From an uncultured Eubacteriales bacterium (GTDB lineage: Bacteria > Bacillota > Clostridia > Oscillospirales > Oscillospiraceae): DNA of 64,000 nucleotides. Every line of letters starts with the position of its first letter. Position 1 is the first letter of the stretch. The notes beneath the pieces were generated by a model that had not been told where the DNA came from, searched no databases, and saw nothing but the letters and a program-made list of their open reading frames with translations. The translations under genes were made by a program, and so were the position numbers. Shown here piece after piece: positions 24,032-32,708 of the stretch. The stretch covers positions 1 to 64,000 of the forward strand of contig URDG01000001.1 in the NCBI GenBank assembly GCA_900546515.1, read 5' to 3'.

Positions 24032-24559
24032 ATGACTGTTGAAGAACGTCTCGAAGCTCTTGAAAAAGAAGTGCAGCGTCTCAAGGACGTGCAGGCAATT
24101 AAGGAGCTCAAGAGCAAGTACTTCCGCGCCCTTGACACCAAGGACTGGGATGCGCTTGAAACCACTATGACCCCGAATATCTCCACCGCTTACTCCAACG
24201 GCAAGCTCGTTTTCCATGGCCCCAAGGAGATCACCAACTACTTCAAGGAGTCCATGCCCAACACCGAGATCACTCTCCATCAGGGACACAACCCCGTTAT
24301 CTGGTTTGAGAGCGACACCGTTGCATACGGCAAGTGGTACCTGCAGGACAACCTCATCTTCGCAGAGGGCAACCCCTACGAGGGTCTGCAGATCCAGGGT
24401 TCCGCAATCTACACTGACAAGTATGTCAAGATAGACGGCGAGTGGCTCATCGAGGACACCGGCTATCTGCGTGTTTACGAGGAGTCCTTCCAGCGCGACA
24501 AGTCCCACCGCATCAGAATCAACATGTTCCGCCCGAAGAAAAAGGCGGTAAAGAAATAA
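24032..24559 (+). CDS. baiE: Bile acid 7alpha-dehydratase BaiE
   Basis: A 175-residue SnoaL/scytalone-dehydratase-fold protein that matches C. scindens BaiE almost throughout (EERLEALEKEVQRLKD, KYFRALD, YSNGKLVFHGPKE, IYTDKYVKIDGEW). All catalytic residues known from the BaiE structure are conserved: Y30, D35, H83, and R147, which aligns with R146 after a one-residue insertion. It removes the 7alpha-hydroxyl from 3-oxo-Delta4 bile-acid CoA, the committed step to deoxycholate and lithocholate. AAAGGA lies 8 bases before ATG. It is co-transcribed with baiCD. The C-terminus has a Lys-rich extension (PKKKAVKK). Confidence 0.95.
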   Translation: MTVEERLEALEKEVQRLKDVQAIKELKSKYFRALDTKDWDALETTMTPNISTAYSNGKLVFHGPKEITNYFKESMPNTEITLHQGHNPVIWFESDTVAYGKWYLQDNLIFAEGNPYEGLQIQGSAIYTDKYVKIDGEWLIEDTGYLRVYEESFQRDKSHRIRINMFRPKKKAVKK

Positions 24560-24569
24560 AGACACCAAA

Positions 24570-24602
24570 CAAGCCGCCGTACACTTGCTGTATGACGGCT
24601 TG
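24570..24602 (+). other. Hairpin after baiE
   Basis: 14-base arms with G-U pairs around CTTGC, between baiE and the ATP-grasp gene. It lacks a T tract, so read-through into the next gene is expected. Confidence 0.5.
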
Positions 24603-24640
24603 TGCAAAAAATGCGGGGACGCGCATCCGGGGCAGAAACC

Positions 24641-25717
24641 ATGCTGAGAGATTTAAGGCGTAAAATATACAGAAAGATACGCTTCAAAAACTGGTACAGG
24701 AAAGCATATTATTATCACCGCAAGCGCGGGAAACAGGACGAGATAATTGAACGGTTCAAGGGCAGCGATGCCATAAAGGATCGCCGCTACGTCCGCGCGC
24801 TGCGCCGCGACATGATACGCAGCCTGTTTCGGTACGGCTCGTACTACGATGAATATTTTCTCTTTGATTTCGAGGGGCATGATGACGCTTACCGCGACTC
24901 GTTCATAACCGAGGGGATACGTCTCAGCTATTATCCGCGCATGAACCTTGCAAAGAATACCGATATATTTGAAAACAAATACCGTACATATAAAAGGTTT
25001 CAGAGCATGTTCATGCGCGACATGATACGTATCCCCAAAAACCGCGGCGGTGAAGAGATCACGCAGGACATGACCGAAGAGCTGCGCGCGTTTGTCTCAA
25101 AGCATCCGCAGTATATCGTCAAGCCGGTCTATGCGGCATTCGGCAAGGGCGTTCATAAGGACAGCGCAGATGCGTATGCCTCGCTTGAAGAGGCCTATGC
25201 GGAGTATGCGCAGAACGGTGCGGTCATTGAAGAGCTTATAGAGCAGGCGCCGGGGATGTCGGTGATACATCCGAATTCGGTGAACACTCTCCGCATACCT
25301 ACCGTTGTCGTCAACGGGGACGAGGTCAGGCTTTTCCATCCGACACTGAGAGTAGGCCGCGGCGAGAGCGTTGTGGACAATTTCAGCGCGGGAGGCATAA
25401 GCGCGCTTATTGACCCTGAGACAGGCGTGATATGCTCCGACGGCGCCGACAAAAAAGGCAATCGGTATAAAGAGCACCCGGACACGCATGTCACTTTCCG
25501 CGGATTTCAGATCCCGGAATGGGAAAAGGCGGTGGAGATCGTAAAAAAGGCGGCGCTGACCGTCCCGGGCGACCACTACTGCGGTTGGGATCTTGCATAC
25601 AGCACGAAAGGCTGGTGCATGGTCGAAGCGAACAGCACGGCTCAGATGGGCGGCATGCAGATAATCACACGCACAGGAAGAAAAGCCGAGCTTGAATCGC
25701 TTATTGCGATGATGTAA
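24641..25717 (+). CDS. ATP-grasp ligase of the sugar-transfer-associated type, inside the bai operon
   Basis: 358 residues from ATG 24641 (GGGGCA upstream, modest). The basic N-terminus is followed by an ATP-grasp fold: KPVYAAFGKGVHK (nucleotide Lys/Gly loop), VIEELIEQ, HPNSVNTLRIPT, DNFSAGGI, IDPETG, CGWDLAY and metal-ligand EANST near the C-terminus. This matches the ATPgrasp_ST family (PF14397), usually found with cell-surface polysaccharide genes and of unknown substrate. Its position between baiE and another SnoaL-fold gene is unexpected. Either it belongs functionally with the ATP-grasp cassette downstream, or it acts on a bile acid (for example amide formation). The latter is speculative. 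Confidence 0.75.
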   Translation: MLRDLRRKIYRKIRFKNWYRKAYYYHRKRGKQDEIIERFKGSDAIKDRRYVRALRRDMIRSLFRYGSYYDEYFLFDFEGHDDAYRDSFITEGIRLSYYPRMNLAKNTDIFENKYRTYKRFQSMFMRDMIRIPKNRGGEEITQDMTEELRAFVSKHPQYIVKPVYAAFGKGVHKDSADAYASLEEAYAEYAQNGAVIEELIEQAPGMSVIHPNSVNTLRIPTVVVNGDEVRLFHPTLRVGRGESVVDNFSAGGISALIDPETGVICSDGADKKGNRYKEHPDTHVTFRGFQIPEWEKAVEIVKKAALTVPGDHYCGWDLAYSTKGWCMVEANSTAQMGGMQIITRTGRKAELESLIAMM

Positions 25718-25748
25718 GATACAGAAAATTAATGAAAGGAAAAGAACA

Positions 25749-26243
25749 ATGACTGAGATCGAAAAATTAGTTGAAAAAGAGGCTATCCGAGACCAGTACT
25801 ATGTCTATGCAAGGGCGCTTGACCGCATAGATAATGCCCTCGGTAAGACGGTTTTTGCAGAGGACGCGCAGGTGGACTACGGGCCGACTTACAAGGGAAC
25901 CGGGTGGGGATTCATTGACATGATGCTCAAGATGCACAGGAAAATGGTTTCTACCCACCATGTTATGACTAATATACTCATAAAGCTCAGTGAAGACGGT
26001 ACCAAGGCTGCCTCGGAAGCGTATATGTACGCTGCCTGTAAGTACCGCAACGGAATGACCGTTATGGCGCGCTGCCGCGACATTGACCTTTGGGAGAAAC
26101 GCGACGGCAAGTGGCTCGTTGTAAAGCGCACTGTGGCCGGCGACAATACCATGATGTTCCACCCGGACTACGCTCCGGATTACAACAACGGACGCGACAA
26201 AGTGAAAGATCCTTCCTACGATTATTTTGAATCCATACAGTAA
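25749..26243 (+). CDS. SnoaL-like protein, second BaiE-type paralog
   Basis: A 164-residue SnoaL_4-type alpha+beta-barrel protein. It keeps the tyrosine-aspartate spacing of BaiE (Y20-x4-D25 in YVYARALD) and a His in STHHVMTNI. An Arg follows near the C-terminus (VVKRTVAGD). Overall similarity to BaiE is low, so it may be BaiI-like or a steroid isomerase/dehydratase for another position. It is 31 bases after the ATP-grasp gene, with AAAGGA 9 bases before ATG, and is followed by a hairpin at 26260-26283. Confidence 0.7.
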   Translation: MTEIEKLVEKEAIRDQYYVYARALDRIDNALGKTVFAEDAQVDYGPTYKGTGWGFIDMMLKMHRKMVSTHHVMTNILIKLSEDGTKAASEAYMYAACKYRNGMTVMARCRDIDLWEKRDGKWLVVKRTVAGDNTMMFHPDYAPDYNNGRDKVKDPSYDYFESIQ

Positions 26244-26259
26244 CGATACACGCTAAGGT

Positions 26260-26283
26260 TGAGCCTCTCAAATGAGAGGCTCA
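26260..26283 (+). terminator. Hairpin after the SnoaL-like gene
   Basis: Perfect 10-base arms around AAAT. There is no T tract, so it may attenuate rather than stop transcription into the downstream cassette. Confidence 0.45.
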
Positions 26284-26322
26284 GCGCGGCATTTAATTTT
26301 ACATAGAGCAGGAGAGTATGAA

Positions 26323-27378
26323 ATGGAAAAGCAAACAGGCGTGAAAAGGGCAATATCCGCCAGAAAACATATCCGGGAATTTGCCGTAGCTTATTCGGAA
26401 AAGTGCGGCAGGACTCCGGCGTATATAGAAAGGGATATACTCTCCGCAAAAAAAATCAACCATATTTCACTCGGTGAATACGAATGGACAGGCTACAGTG
26501 AGCTGTCCGATGCGCAGAAGCGCAGTATCTCCACACTGTGGACGCGCGCCGAGTTCAGAAAGACTTATACAGACAGGCGATATATCTGTTTGCTGATGAA
26601 CAAGTACATCTTCTCAAAGGTCTTTTCCGACTTTTATGGCCGGCGCTGCGTGTTTTCGCGCGATGCAGATGCGAAATTGCTGCGTGAGCTGGCGGAGGAT
26701 ACGGGAAAGGTCGTGTACAAGCCGAACTGCAAGGGACAGGGCAAGGGCGTCCGCGTCCTGCCGTGCGCCGACGAGGCTGAAGCCCTCGACAGCATGGAGC
26801 TTATACGCAGCAGCGGAGACGGTATAATAGAGGAGTACATAGTACAGCATGATGCGCTCACGCGGGTAAACCCCGGCGCCGTCAGCATAATCAGATTTTA
26901 CACGGTGTGCGCGCCCTCGGGCTCATATCTTTTTGCCCCAGTGCTCACCACCGCAATTGAAAAAGAAATTTCCAACGGATGTCAGGATGCGCTCACAGCC
27001 ATGATAGATATCAGGACAGGTGAGGTCGTAACGGACGCCGTTGATCAGAATAAATACACGGATCACGCGGCTCATCCCGTCACCGGCACGGTGTTCAAAG
27101 GGCTGAAGATGCCGTTTTGGGAAGAGAGCATTGACATGATGCGCCGCGCCGTGCCTCTTGCCAGTAAAATATCCAACATCGGCTGGGATATTGCCGTCAC
27201 GGAAAAAGGCCCGCTCATAATCGAGGCCAATACGATACCCGGCTTCAATACGGCGCAGTACCGCGGCTACAGCTGGCTGACCGACGGCTATGGCTATCAG
27301 CCGCTTTTTGACGAGATAAACGGACGGCCTTTTAAACCGGACAGCCGGTATGACAGGGTCATACTCAGCCTCGGCTGA
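26323..27378 (+). CDS. ATP-grasp ligase, second copy
   Basis: 351 residues from ATG 26323 (GGAGAG 6 bases upstream). ATP-grasp landmarks: VVYKPNCKGQGKGVRVLP, IIEEYIVQHDAL, NPGAVSIIRFYTV, IDIRTGEV, IGWDIAV and IIEANTIPGFN. Compared with the other copies it lacks the DNFxxGG loop, having NGCQDALT in that place, so its acceptor site may differ. Family substrate is unknown; the neighbours are sugar-modifying genes. It is 23 bases before a small membrane-protein gene. Confidence 0.75.
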   Translation: MEKQTGVKRAISARKHIREFAVAYSEKCGRTPAYIERDILSAKKINHISLGEYEWTGYSELSDAQKRSISTLWTRAEFRKTYTDRRYICLLMNKYIFSKVFSDFYGRRCVFSRDADAKLLRELAEDTGKVVYKPNCKGQGKGVRVLPCADEAEALDSMELIRSSGDGIIEEYIVQHDALTRVNPGAVSIIRFYTVCAPSGSYLFAPVLTTAIEKEISNGCQDALTAMIDIRTGEVVTDAVDQNKYTDHAAHPVTGTVFKGLKMPFWEESIDMMRRAVPLASKISNIGWDIAVTEKGPLIIEANTIPGFNTAQYRGYSWLTDGYGYQPLFDEINGRPFKPDSRYDRVILSLG

Positions 27379-27401
27379 ATACGGACAGAGGAGAACAAAA
27401 C

Positions 27402-27506
27402 ATGGAAGCTGTCATCTCCATCGCATTCGGCGTATGGATAGCGATAACCGCGTTTGTCTACCGCGCGGTGACCGGCCCCGGAAATAAAGGCGGACGCAGG
27501 AAATGA
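27402..27506 (+). CDS. 34-residue membrane peptide, probable symporter accessory subunit
   Basis: Encodes 34 residues: one hydrophobic segment (ISIAFGVWIAITAFVY) followed by a Gly/Lys/Arg-rich tail, so a single membrane helix with a cytosolic basic end is likely. A GAGGAG site stands 7-8 bases before ATG. Its stop overlaps the ATG of the symporter gene (ATGA), which implies translational coupling. Small partner proteins of this type are known ahead of several sodium/solute symporter genes. Confidence 0.65.
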   Translation: MEAVISIAFGVWIAITAFVYRAVTGPGNKGGRRK

Positions 27507-29098
27507 ACGCTTATTTTATCGGCATACTTGCCGCACTTGCCGTTTTTTTTGCCGTCGGCATAATTGCGGGCCGCATGGTGAAGGACACCAATGACTATTA
27601 TGTTTCCGGCCGCAACGCGCCGACGATATTGATCGTCGGCTCACTGATCGCGTCATTCCTCTCAACAGGTGCATTTCTCGGAGATACCGGCGAGGTGTAT
27701 TCGGGCTTTTTTATGGGCATCGTCACAGTCGGCATCCTCCAGGCGACCGGATACATATATGGAGCCGGTTTCTTTGGAAGATACATACGCCGTAGCGAGG
27801 TCTCGACGTTGCCGGAATACTTTGGCCGGCGCTTCAGATCGGAGCGGCTGAGAAGACTGTCTTCAATCATAATGCTCGTATCTGTGAGTGCATATCTGCT
27901 CTCGGCTATACAGGGCGTGGCGACTCTTATAAGCAGCATAACCGGATACAGTTATTCGATGTGCGTTGTCATAGTGTGGTTCACGTTTACTTCGTTTACG
28001 ATCTACTCCGGTTCGCCGGGTGTGCTGCTGACGGATACGATCATGTTCATGGTGTTTCTGCTGGCGGCTCTGGTTGCTGTGCCGTTTATTGTTCATGCGG
28101 CCGGCGGCTGGTTCGGCGGCATAGCGGCGCTTGCAAACTGCGAGAGCATGCCCGGCATCATTTCGTGGGCCGGGAATCCAGGCTATCTTTATCCGGACGG
28201 CGCAAGCAATCTCACATGGGCCATAACCTACGGTATAGTATGGGCTCTTGTCGTGGCGATAAGCCCGTGGCAGACTAGCCGCTATCTTATGGCGAGGGAT
28301 GAGCATGTTGTGCTGCGCTCTTCCGTGTGGTCGTCCATGGGCGTAATGACGGTGACGGTAGCGCTTTATTTCTCGGCTGCGTTCATACGTGTTCTGAACG
28401 GCAGCCTGAACGGAAGTGAAGCTCTTATATGGGCTGCAATGAATGTACTCCCGCCGGTCATCGGTGTTATCATGCTTATAGGCATCAGCGCCGCGGGTAT
28501 ATCCTCAGCGTCGACATTTCTCTCGCTCATAGGCTTCTCTGCCGTAAATGATATTGCGCCGCAAACCTATGATGGCGACCGGAAAAAGCTGCGTCTTTCA
28601 AGAGCGGCCATGCTTGCGGCGAGCCTTGTGATACTCGTCCTTGCATATCTGAACCCGCCGCAGATATTCATGATAATGTATTTCGGCGGCACCGTTATAG
28701 CCGGCTCGTGGAGCATTGTGGCCTTTGGCAGTGTCTGGAGCCGCCGCCTGAGCAAAACCGGAGCTTATCTGGGCATGCTGCTCGGCTTCATCGGCTGCGC
28801 GGGGGCTAAGATATTATTTTCCGCGGCGGACTATACGCCGCCGGTCTGGCTGGATCCGTTCTTTATCGGTATGCTCATGAGCGTGTTAGGCGTGGTGCTG
28901 GGCTCTGCGCTTGTTCCTCCGTCTGCGGATGAAGCGGCGGAGCGTGATGCGCTTTTTGATGCGCCTCCGTCTGCGCGCGACGCTGCGGAGAACCGGAAGG
29001 ATCACAAAATGTGGATCATATATATTGCTTTTGCAATTTTTGTCGGTCTTTTCTTCTTATTTATGTATGCCATCCCATACAGCCGTGCGCTGCACTGA
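27503..29098 (+). CDS. Sodium:solute symporter (SSS family)
   Basis: A 531-residue membrane protein with about 13 hydrophobic segments. SSS-family features include NDYYVSGRNAPTIL in the first loop, GAFLGDTGEVYSGF, LPEYFGRRF and the SAAGISSASTFLS stretch in the TM8 region that lines the sodium site. The substrate is not readable: sugars, amino acids, carboxylates and bile salts are all possible for members of this family. It is embedded between the ATP-grasp and polysaccharide genes. A hydrophilic segment rich in Asp/Glu/Ala lies between the last two helices (~residues 475-505). Confidence 0.8.
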   Translation: MNAYFIGILAALAVFFAVGIIAGRMVKDTNDYYVSGRNAPTILIVGSLIASFLSTGAFLGDTGEVYSGFFMGIVTVGILQATGYIYGAGFFGRYIRRSEVSTLPEYFGRRFRSERLRRLSSIIMLVSVSAYLLSAIQGVATLISSITGYSYSMCVVIVWFTFTSFTIYSGSPGVLLTDTIMFMVFLLAALVAVPFIVHAAGGWFGGIAALANCESMPGIISWAGNPGYLYPDGASNLTWAITYGIVWALVVAISPWQTSRYLMARDEHVVLRSSVWSSMGVMTVTVALYFSAAFIRVLNGSLNGSEALIWAAMNVLPPVIGVIMLIGISAAGISSASTFLSLIGFSAVNDIAPQTYDGDRKKLRLSRAAMLAASLVILVLAYLNPPQIFMIMYFGGTVIAGSWSIVAFGSVWSRRLSKTGAYLGMLLGFIGCAGAKILFSAADYTPPVWLDPFFIGMLMSVLGVVLGSALVPPSADEAAERDALFDAPPSARDAAENRKDHKMWIIYIAFAIFVGLFFLFMYAIPYSRALH

Positions 29099-29117
29099 TT
29101 TTGCGGGAGTGTGTAAA

Positions 29118-29960
29118 ATGCGGGATACTCTGAAGCTGTACTACGCTAAGCTGGCTAACATGGGCGACTTGCTCAGCCCTATGATAATTGAACATTGCTT
29201 TGGCTATAAGGTCGAGCGCGCATCGTTCCTCACCGGGGAAGTGTGTGCTGTTGGCAGCTGTCTTGCGCAGTATAAGCTGCACGGCACGCCGCTTATGAAG
29301 GTGCAGCAGACGATCAACGGCTTTACGCATCCGACCGTCCGCATATGGGGAACGGGATTTATAAATTATTCGGATTGTGACGGAAGATTTTTTAAGCGTG
29401 ATATGCGCTTTCACGCCGTCCGCGGCGAGATGACGAGGAAAAATGCAGAGCGTATGACCGGACGCAGGCTGGATATACCGACGGGGGACGCCGGTATTCT
29501 GGCTTCGGAACTGATTGACACATTGCCGGAAAAGAAGTACGATATAGGTATAATCCCGCACATCTGCGATCTGAAAGAGGAGCTTGTGCATGATGTCGCG
29601 CGTAAATATGACGGCAGCATACTCATAAACGTTAAGGACGAGCCGCTTGAAGTAATAAAGCAGCTTGCGCAGTGCCGCACAGTCATATCCAGCTCTCTCC
29701 ACGGGCTGATAGTTGCCGACAGCTTCGGCATACCGAATATGCATGTGCTGTTCTCAGACCGCCCGCTGGGCGACGGATATAAATTTGACGACTATTATTC
29801 AGCCTACGGCGTAGAGCATGTGCAGAGAGACCTCAGATGCGAGATGGCACCGGAGATAAACGAGATACAGGATTCCTGGAGCATAACACCGGAAGCTGCG
29901 GCTGAAAAGAAAAAGCTGATGCTTGAGAGCTTTCCTTTCCCGAAGTGCGGCGAGAGCTGA
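29118..29960 (+). CDS. Polysaccharide pyruvyl transferase-like protein
   Basis: 280 residues from ATG 29118 (GGGAG 10 bases upstream). The N-terminal LKLYYAKLANMGDLLSPMII, the RGEMTRKNAE segment, PTGDAGILA and SSSLHGLIVADSFGIPN match the pyruvyl transferase family (PF04230), which adds pyruvate ketals to surface glycans using phosphoenolpyruvate. It begins 19 bases after the symporter gene and is followed by two glycosyltransferase genes, so a surface-glycan role fits. Confidence 0.8.
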   Translation: MRDTLKLYYAKLANMGDLLSPMIIEHCFGYKVERASFLTGEVCAVGSCLAQYKLHGTPLMKVQQTINGFTHPTVRIWGTGFINYSDCDGRFFKRDMRFHAVRGEMTRKNAERMTGRRLDIPTGDAGILASELIDTLPEKKYDIGIIPHICDLKEELVHDVARKYDGSILINVKDEPLEVIKQLAQCRTVISSSLHGLIVADSFGIPNMHVLFSDRPLGDGYKFDDYYSAYGVEHVQRDLRCEMAPEINEIQDSWSITPEAAAEKKKLMLESFPFPKCGES

Positions 29961-30002
29961 AACTATTGACAGATGTTATACGATGAACCGCATGGAGGAA
30001 TT

Positions 30003-30866
30003 ATGGAATACAGTGAGCTGATCTCTGTCGTGATACCGAGCTATAACAGGAAGGACAAGCTGCCGGCCTGTCTGGAAAGCGTGCTGAATCAGACCTATGG
30101 CAATATAGAGGTCATCGTCGTCGACGATGCGTCGACCGACGGCACGGAGGAGCTGTTCCGCGATATAAGCGATCCCAGAGTAAAGTTCCTGCGCTATGAG
30201 GAGAATCACGGTGCATGCTACGCCCGGAACTATGGGGCTGAACGTGCACAGGGAGGAATTATCGCTTTTCAGGACAGTGATGATACATGGCATCAGGACA
30301 AGCTTGAAAAGCAATACCGCCGGCTCATGGAGACAGGCGCGGATATGTGTTACTGCGGGATGAACCGTGTCGCGGCTAATGGCAGCCGCTTCTATTATCC
30401 TGTCCATGCGCCGCGGCCGGGGTGTGCGCTTGAGGATTTTCTTGCCGAGAACCGTGCAAGCACGCAGACGATGCTCATGCACCGCTGCGTGTGGGCCGAG
30501 CTGCGCTTTGATGAGAGCATACGCCGCTATCAGGACTGGGATTTTGCTGTCCGCGCGGCGGCGCGCTTCGACCTTGTATATCTGCCGGAGGCTCTTGTTG
30601 AATCGGAGGTCGGGAGCGACAGCATATCTGCCGTTGTGAATTCCTATCCGCATCTTCTGCGCCTGTATGAGAAACACAGGGCGCTATATGAAAAATACCC
30701 GGAGAGCGACGCGGTAATGAACCGGCGCATGGGGAAACGCCTGCATCCTGCCGACCCAAAGACAGCGGCGGGGCACTTCAGAAAAAGCTACAGGCTGAGC
30801 CATAGTTTCTATGATCTCGTCTATTTTATATTTGATACATTCAGGGCCATGCCTGTGAAGAAGTAA
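30003..30866 (+). CDS. GT2-family glycosyltransferase
   Basis: 287 residues from ATG 30003 (GGAGG 5 bases upstream; an earlier in-frame ATG at 29973 has no site). GT-A fold motifs: SVVIPSYNRKDKLPACLESV, VVDDASTDGT, and the metal-binding DSDD. It transfers a sugar from a nucleotide donor to a growing surface glycan. Acceptor and linkage unknown. It is 13 bases before the next glycosyltransferase gene. Confidence 0.88.
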   Translation: MEYSELISVVIPSYNRKDKLPACLESVLNQTYGNIEVIVVDDASTDGTEELFRDISDPRVKFLRYEENHGACYARNYGAERAQGGIIAFQDSDDTWHQDKLEKQYRRLMETGADMCYCGMNRVAANGSRFYYPVHAPRPGCALEDFLAENRASTQTMLMHRCVWAELRFDESIRRYQDWDFAVRAAARFDLVYLPEALVESEVGSDSISAVVNSYPHLLRLYEKHRALYEKYPESDAVMNRRMGKRLHPADPKTAAGHFRKSYRLSHSFYDLVYFIFDTFRAMPVKK

Positions 30867-30879
30867 GGACGGCTTAAAA

Positions 30880-31812
30880 ATGACTGCATTTGTAATACTT
30901 CATTACCGCGCGATAGATACGACAAGAAAATGCGTGGAGAGCATAAAAGCTCTTGCCGGAGCGAAGCATATCGTCATCGTTGACAATGCGTCGCCGAACG
31001 GCACCGGGGCAGAGCTCGCGCAGGAATTTGAGGCAGATCCGTATGTTGACGTTATCCTGAATCCCGATAATTCCGGTTTCGCGCGCGGCAATAACCTCGG
31101 CGTGAGGTATGTGGCCGACGAGCTTGACGCGGATTTTGTCTGCGTGCTCAATAATGATGTGGAGATACAGCAGCACGGTTTTACTGAAGGGATCGAGCGT
31201 ATATACGAAGAGCATCCGTTCGACCTGCTTGGGCCGGATATTCTTTCCGTGTTCTCCGGCATACACCAGAGCCCCAAATCGCTGCATGCCGTGAATCTCG
31301 AGGGCGTCAGAAAAAAGCGCGCTTTTGTCAGACGCAGTCAGAACCCTGTGCTGCTCCTGCTCAGCAGCGGAGAGAAGAACAGCCCTGCCATCTGGCGTAT
31401 CGCACAGCGCCGCAACAGGGCAAAGCAGAATATCGACTCGGCAAAGGCAATGGAGAGCGTGGTGCTCCACGGCTCCTGCGTCATATTTTCCAGAAGGTAT
31501 ATTGACCGGCATCCAGAGCCGTTTTATCCGAAAACCTTCATGTATTATGAGATGGAGATACTTGACTGGCTGTGCCGCCGGGAAAACTGCGTCGTGCGCT
31601 ACGACCCGTCCATTTCCGTGCTGCACTATCAGTATGTCGCATCGAAGATGGAGTACCGTTCCATTATCAAGCGCTCCAAATTTGTGATACGCTGCCTGCT
31701 CGAATCGCTCGATGCGGCGGAAGAGCTCATGCTCTCAGAGTATGCGGCGGCAGATGCGAACGGTGAATTCGGCCAGACCAAGCAGCTTGCGCTGGCTGAT
31801 GCCGGTGTCTGA
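30880..31812 (+). CDS. Second GT2-family (rhamnosyltransferase-like) glycosyltransferase
   Basis: 310 residues. IVDNASPNGTG, the segment LNPDNSGFARGNN and CVLNNDVEI are typical of the rhamnosyl/galactofuranosyl-type subgroup. Its presence beside rfbC and rfbD makes a deoxysugar donor plausible. No transmembrane segment is apparent, so it acts at the cytosolic face of the membrane. Confidence 0.85.
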   Translation: MTAFVILHYRAIDTTRKCVESIKALAGAKHIVIVDNASPNGTGAELAQEFEADPYVDVILNPDNSGFARGNNLGVRYVADELDADFVCVLNNDVEIQQHGFTEGIERIYEEHPFDLLGPDILSVFSGIHQSPKSLHAVNLEGVRKKRAFVRRSQNPVLLLLSSGEKNSPAIWRIAQRRNRAKQNIDSAKAMESVVLHGSCVIFSRRYIDRHPEPFYPKTFMYYEMEILDWLCRRENCVVRYDPSISVLHYQYVASKMEYRSIIKRSKFVIRCLLESLDAAEELMLSEYAAADANGEFGQTKQLALADAGV

Positions 31813-31819
31813 TTTAGAA

Positions 31820-32704
31820 ATGAAGAAAAAGAGGATACGCCGGGGCTCAAGAGCCTTTTATACACTTGTCTCATATATCTCGCCAAGACTGAATACAAAG
31901 CTTCTCTTCCTGAAAAAGTTTGGCCGCCTGCCGGAACTCAGGGAACCGAAGACGCTCAACGAGAAGCTGCTCAAGCTCAAGCTTGAGCGCTACGGTACAG
32001 ATCCGCTTGTCCGTCAGTGTGCGGATAAATACCGCGTGCGCAGCTACGTCGCCGAGTGCGGTTGTGCGGAAACGCTCAACAGACTGTACGCGGTTTATGA
32101 CCGTGCGGATGAGATTGAGTGGGACAGCTTGCCGGACAGCTTTGCAATGAAGTGGAACTTCGGCTGCGGCTATAATATTATTTGCCCGGACAAGAGCGTA
32201 CTCGATATTCCCGCTGCGGAAAAGCAGCTGGAAAGATGGGGGCGCGAGCCGTTCTGGGCATATTATTCTGAGCTGCAGTACCGGCATGTGGAAAAGAAGA
32301 TAATCGTCGAGGAATATATAAGCGGCCCGGACGGCGGATTGCCCGAGGACTACAAGTTCTACTGCTTCAATGGGCGGGCATACTGCGTGATGCTGTGCTC
32401 AGGGCGCAGTGAAGGCTGGCCGAGGTTTTATTTTTTTGACCGGAATTTTGATCTCCTGCGTATAAACCGGGACTCCAAGGCCGCGCCGGAAGATTTTTCG
32501 CTGCCTAAGCCTGAGTTCCTTGACGAAGCATTTGAGACGGCCGACAGACTCAGCGGGACTTTCCCGTTCGTGAGGGTCGACCTCTATATAACTGCAAAAG
32601 GCGTGCGGTTCGGAGAGCTTACGTTTACTCCGGCAGCCGCACTGGACAATAAACGCCTGCCGGAGACGGATATGATGTTCGGCAGTATGATGAAAGTGGA
32701 GTGA
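31820..32704 (+). CDS. TupA-like ATP-grasp protein
   Basis: About 294 residues. It matches the ATPgrasp_TupA family (PF14305): KTLNEKLLKLKL, FAMKWNFGCGYNIICPDKS, IVEEYISG, DYKFYCFNGRAY, FVRVDLYITAKGVRFGELT. TupA of alkaliphilic Bacillus is needed for teichuronopeptide, a polymer combining glycan and amino acids. Start is unclear: ATG 31820 and ATG 31799 (which overlaps the upstream gene) are both in frame and neither has a good ribosome site. It implies that amino acids are ligated to the surface glycan made here. Confidence 0.75.
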   Translation: MKKKRIRRGSRAFYTLVSYISPRLNTKLLFLKKFGRLPELREPKTLNEKLLKLKLERYGTDPLVRQCADKYRVRSYVAECGCAETLNRLYAVYDRADEIEWDSLPDSFAMKWNFGCGYNIICPDKSVLDIPAAEKQLERWGREPFWAYYSELQYRHVEKKIIVEEYISGPDGGLPEDYKFYCFNGRAYCVMLCSGRSEGWPRFYFFDRNFDLLRINRDSKAAPEDFSLPKPEFLDEAFETADRLSGTFPFVRVDLYITAKGVRFGELTFTPAAALDNKRLPETDMMFGSMMKVE

Positions 32705-32708
32705 CAAT

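Noticed and set aside
22052..26243. baiCD-baiE unit as a direct copy of the C. scindens operon by recent transfer
   Set aside because: Codon use and base composition look like the surrounding genes and the gene order differs, so I see no sign of recent transfer.
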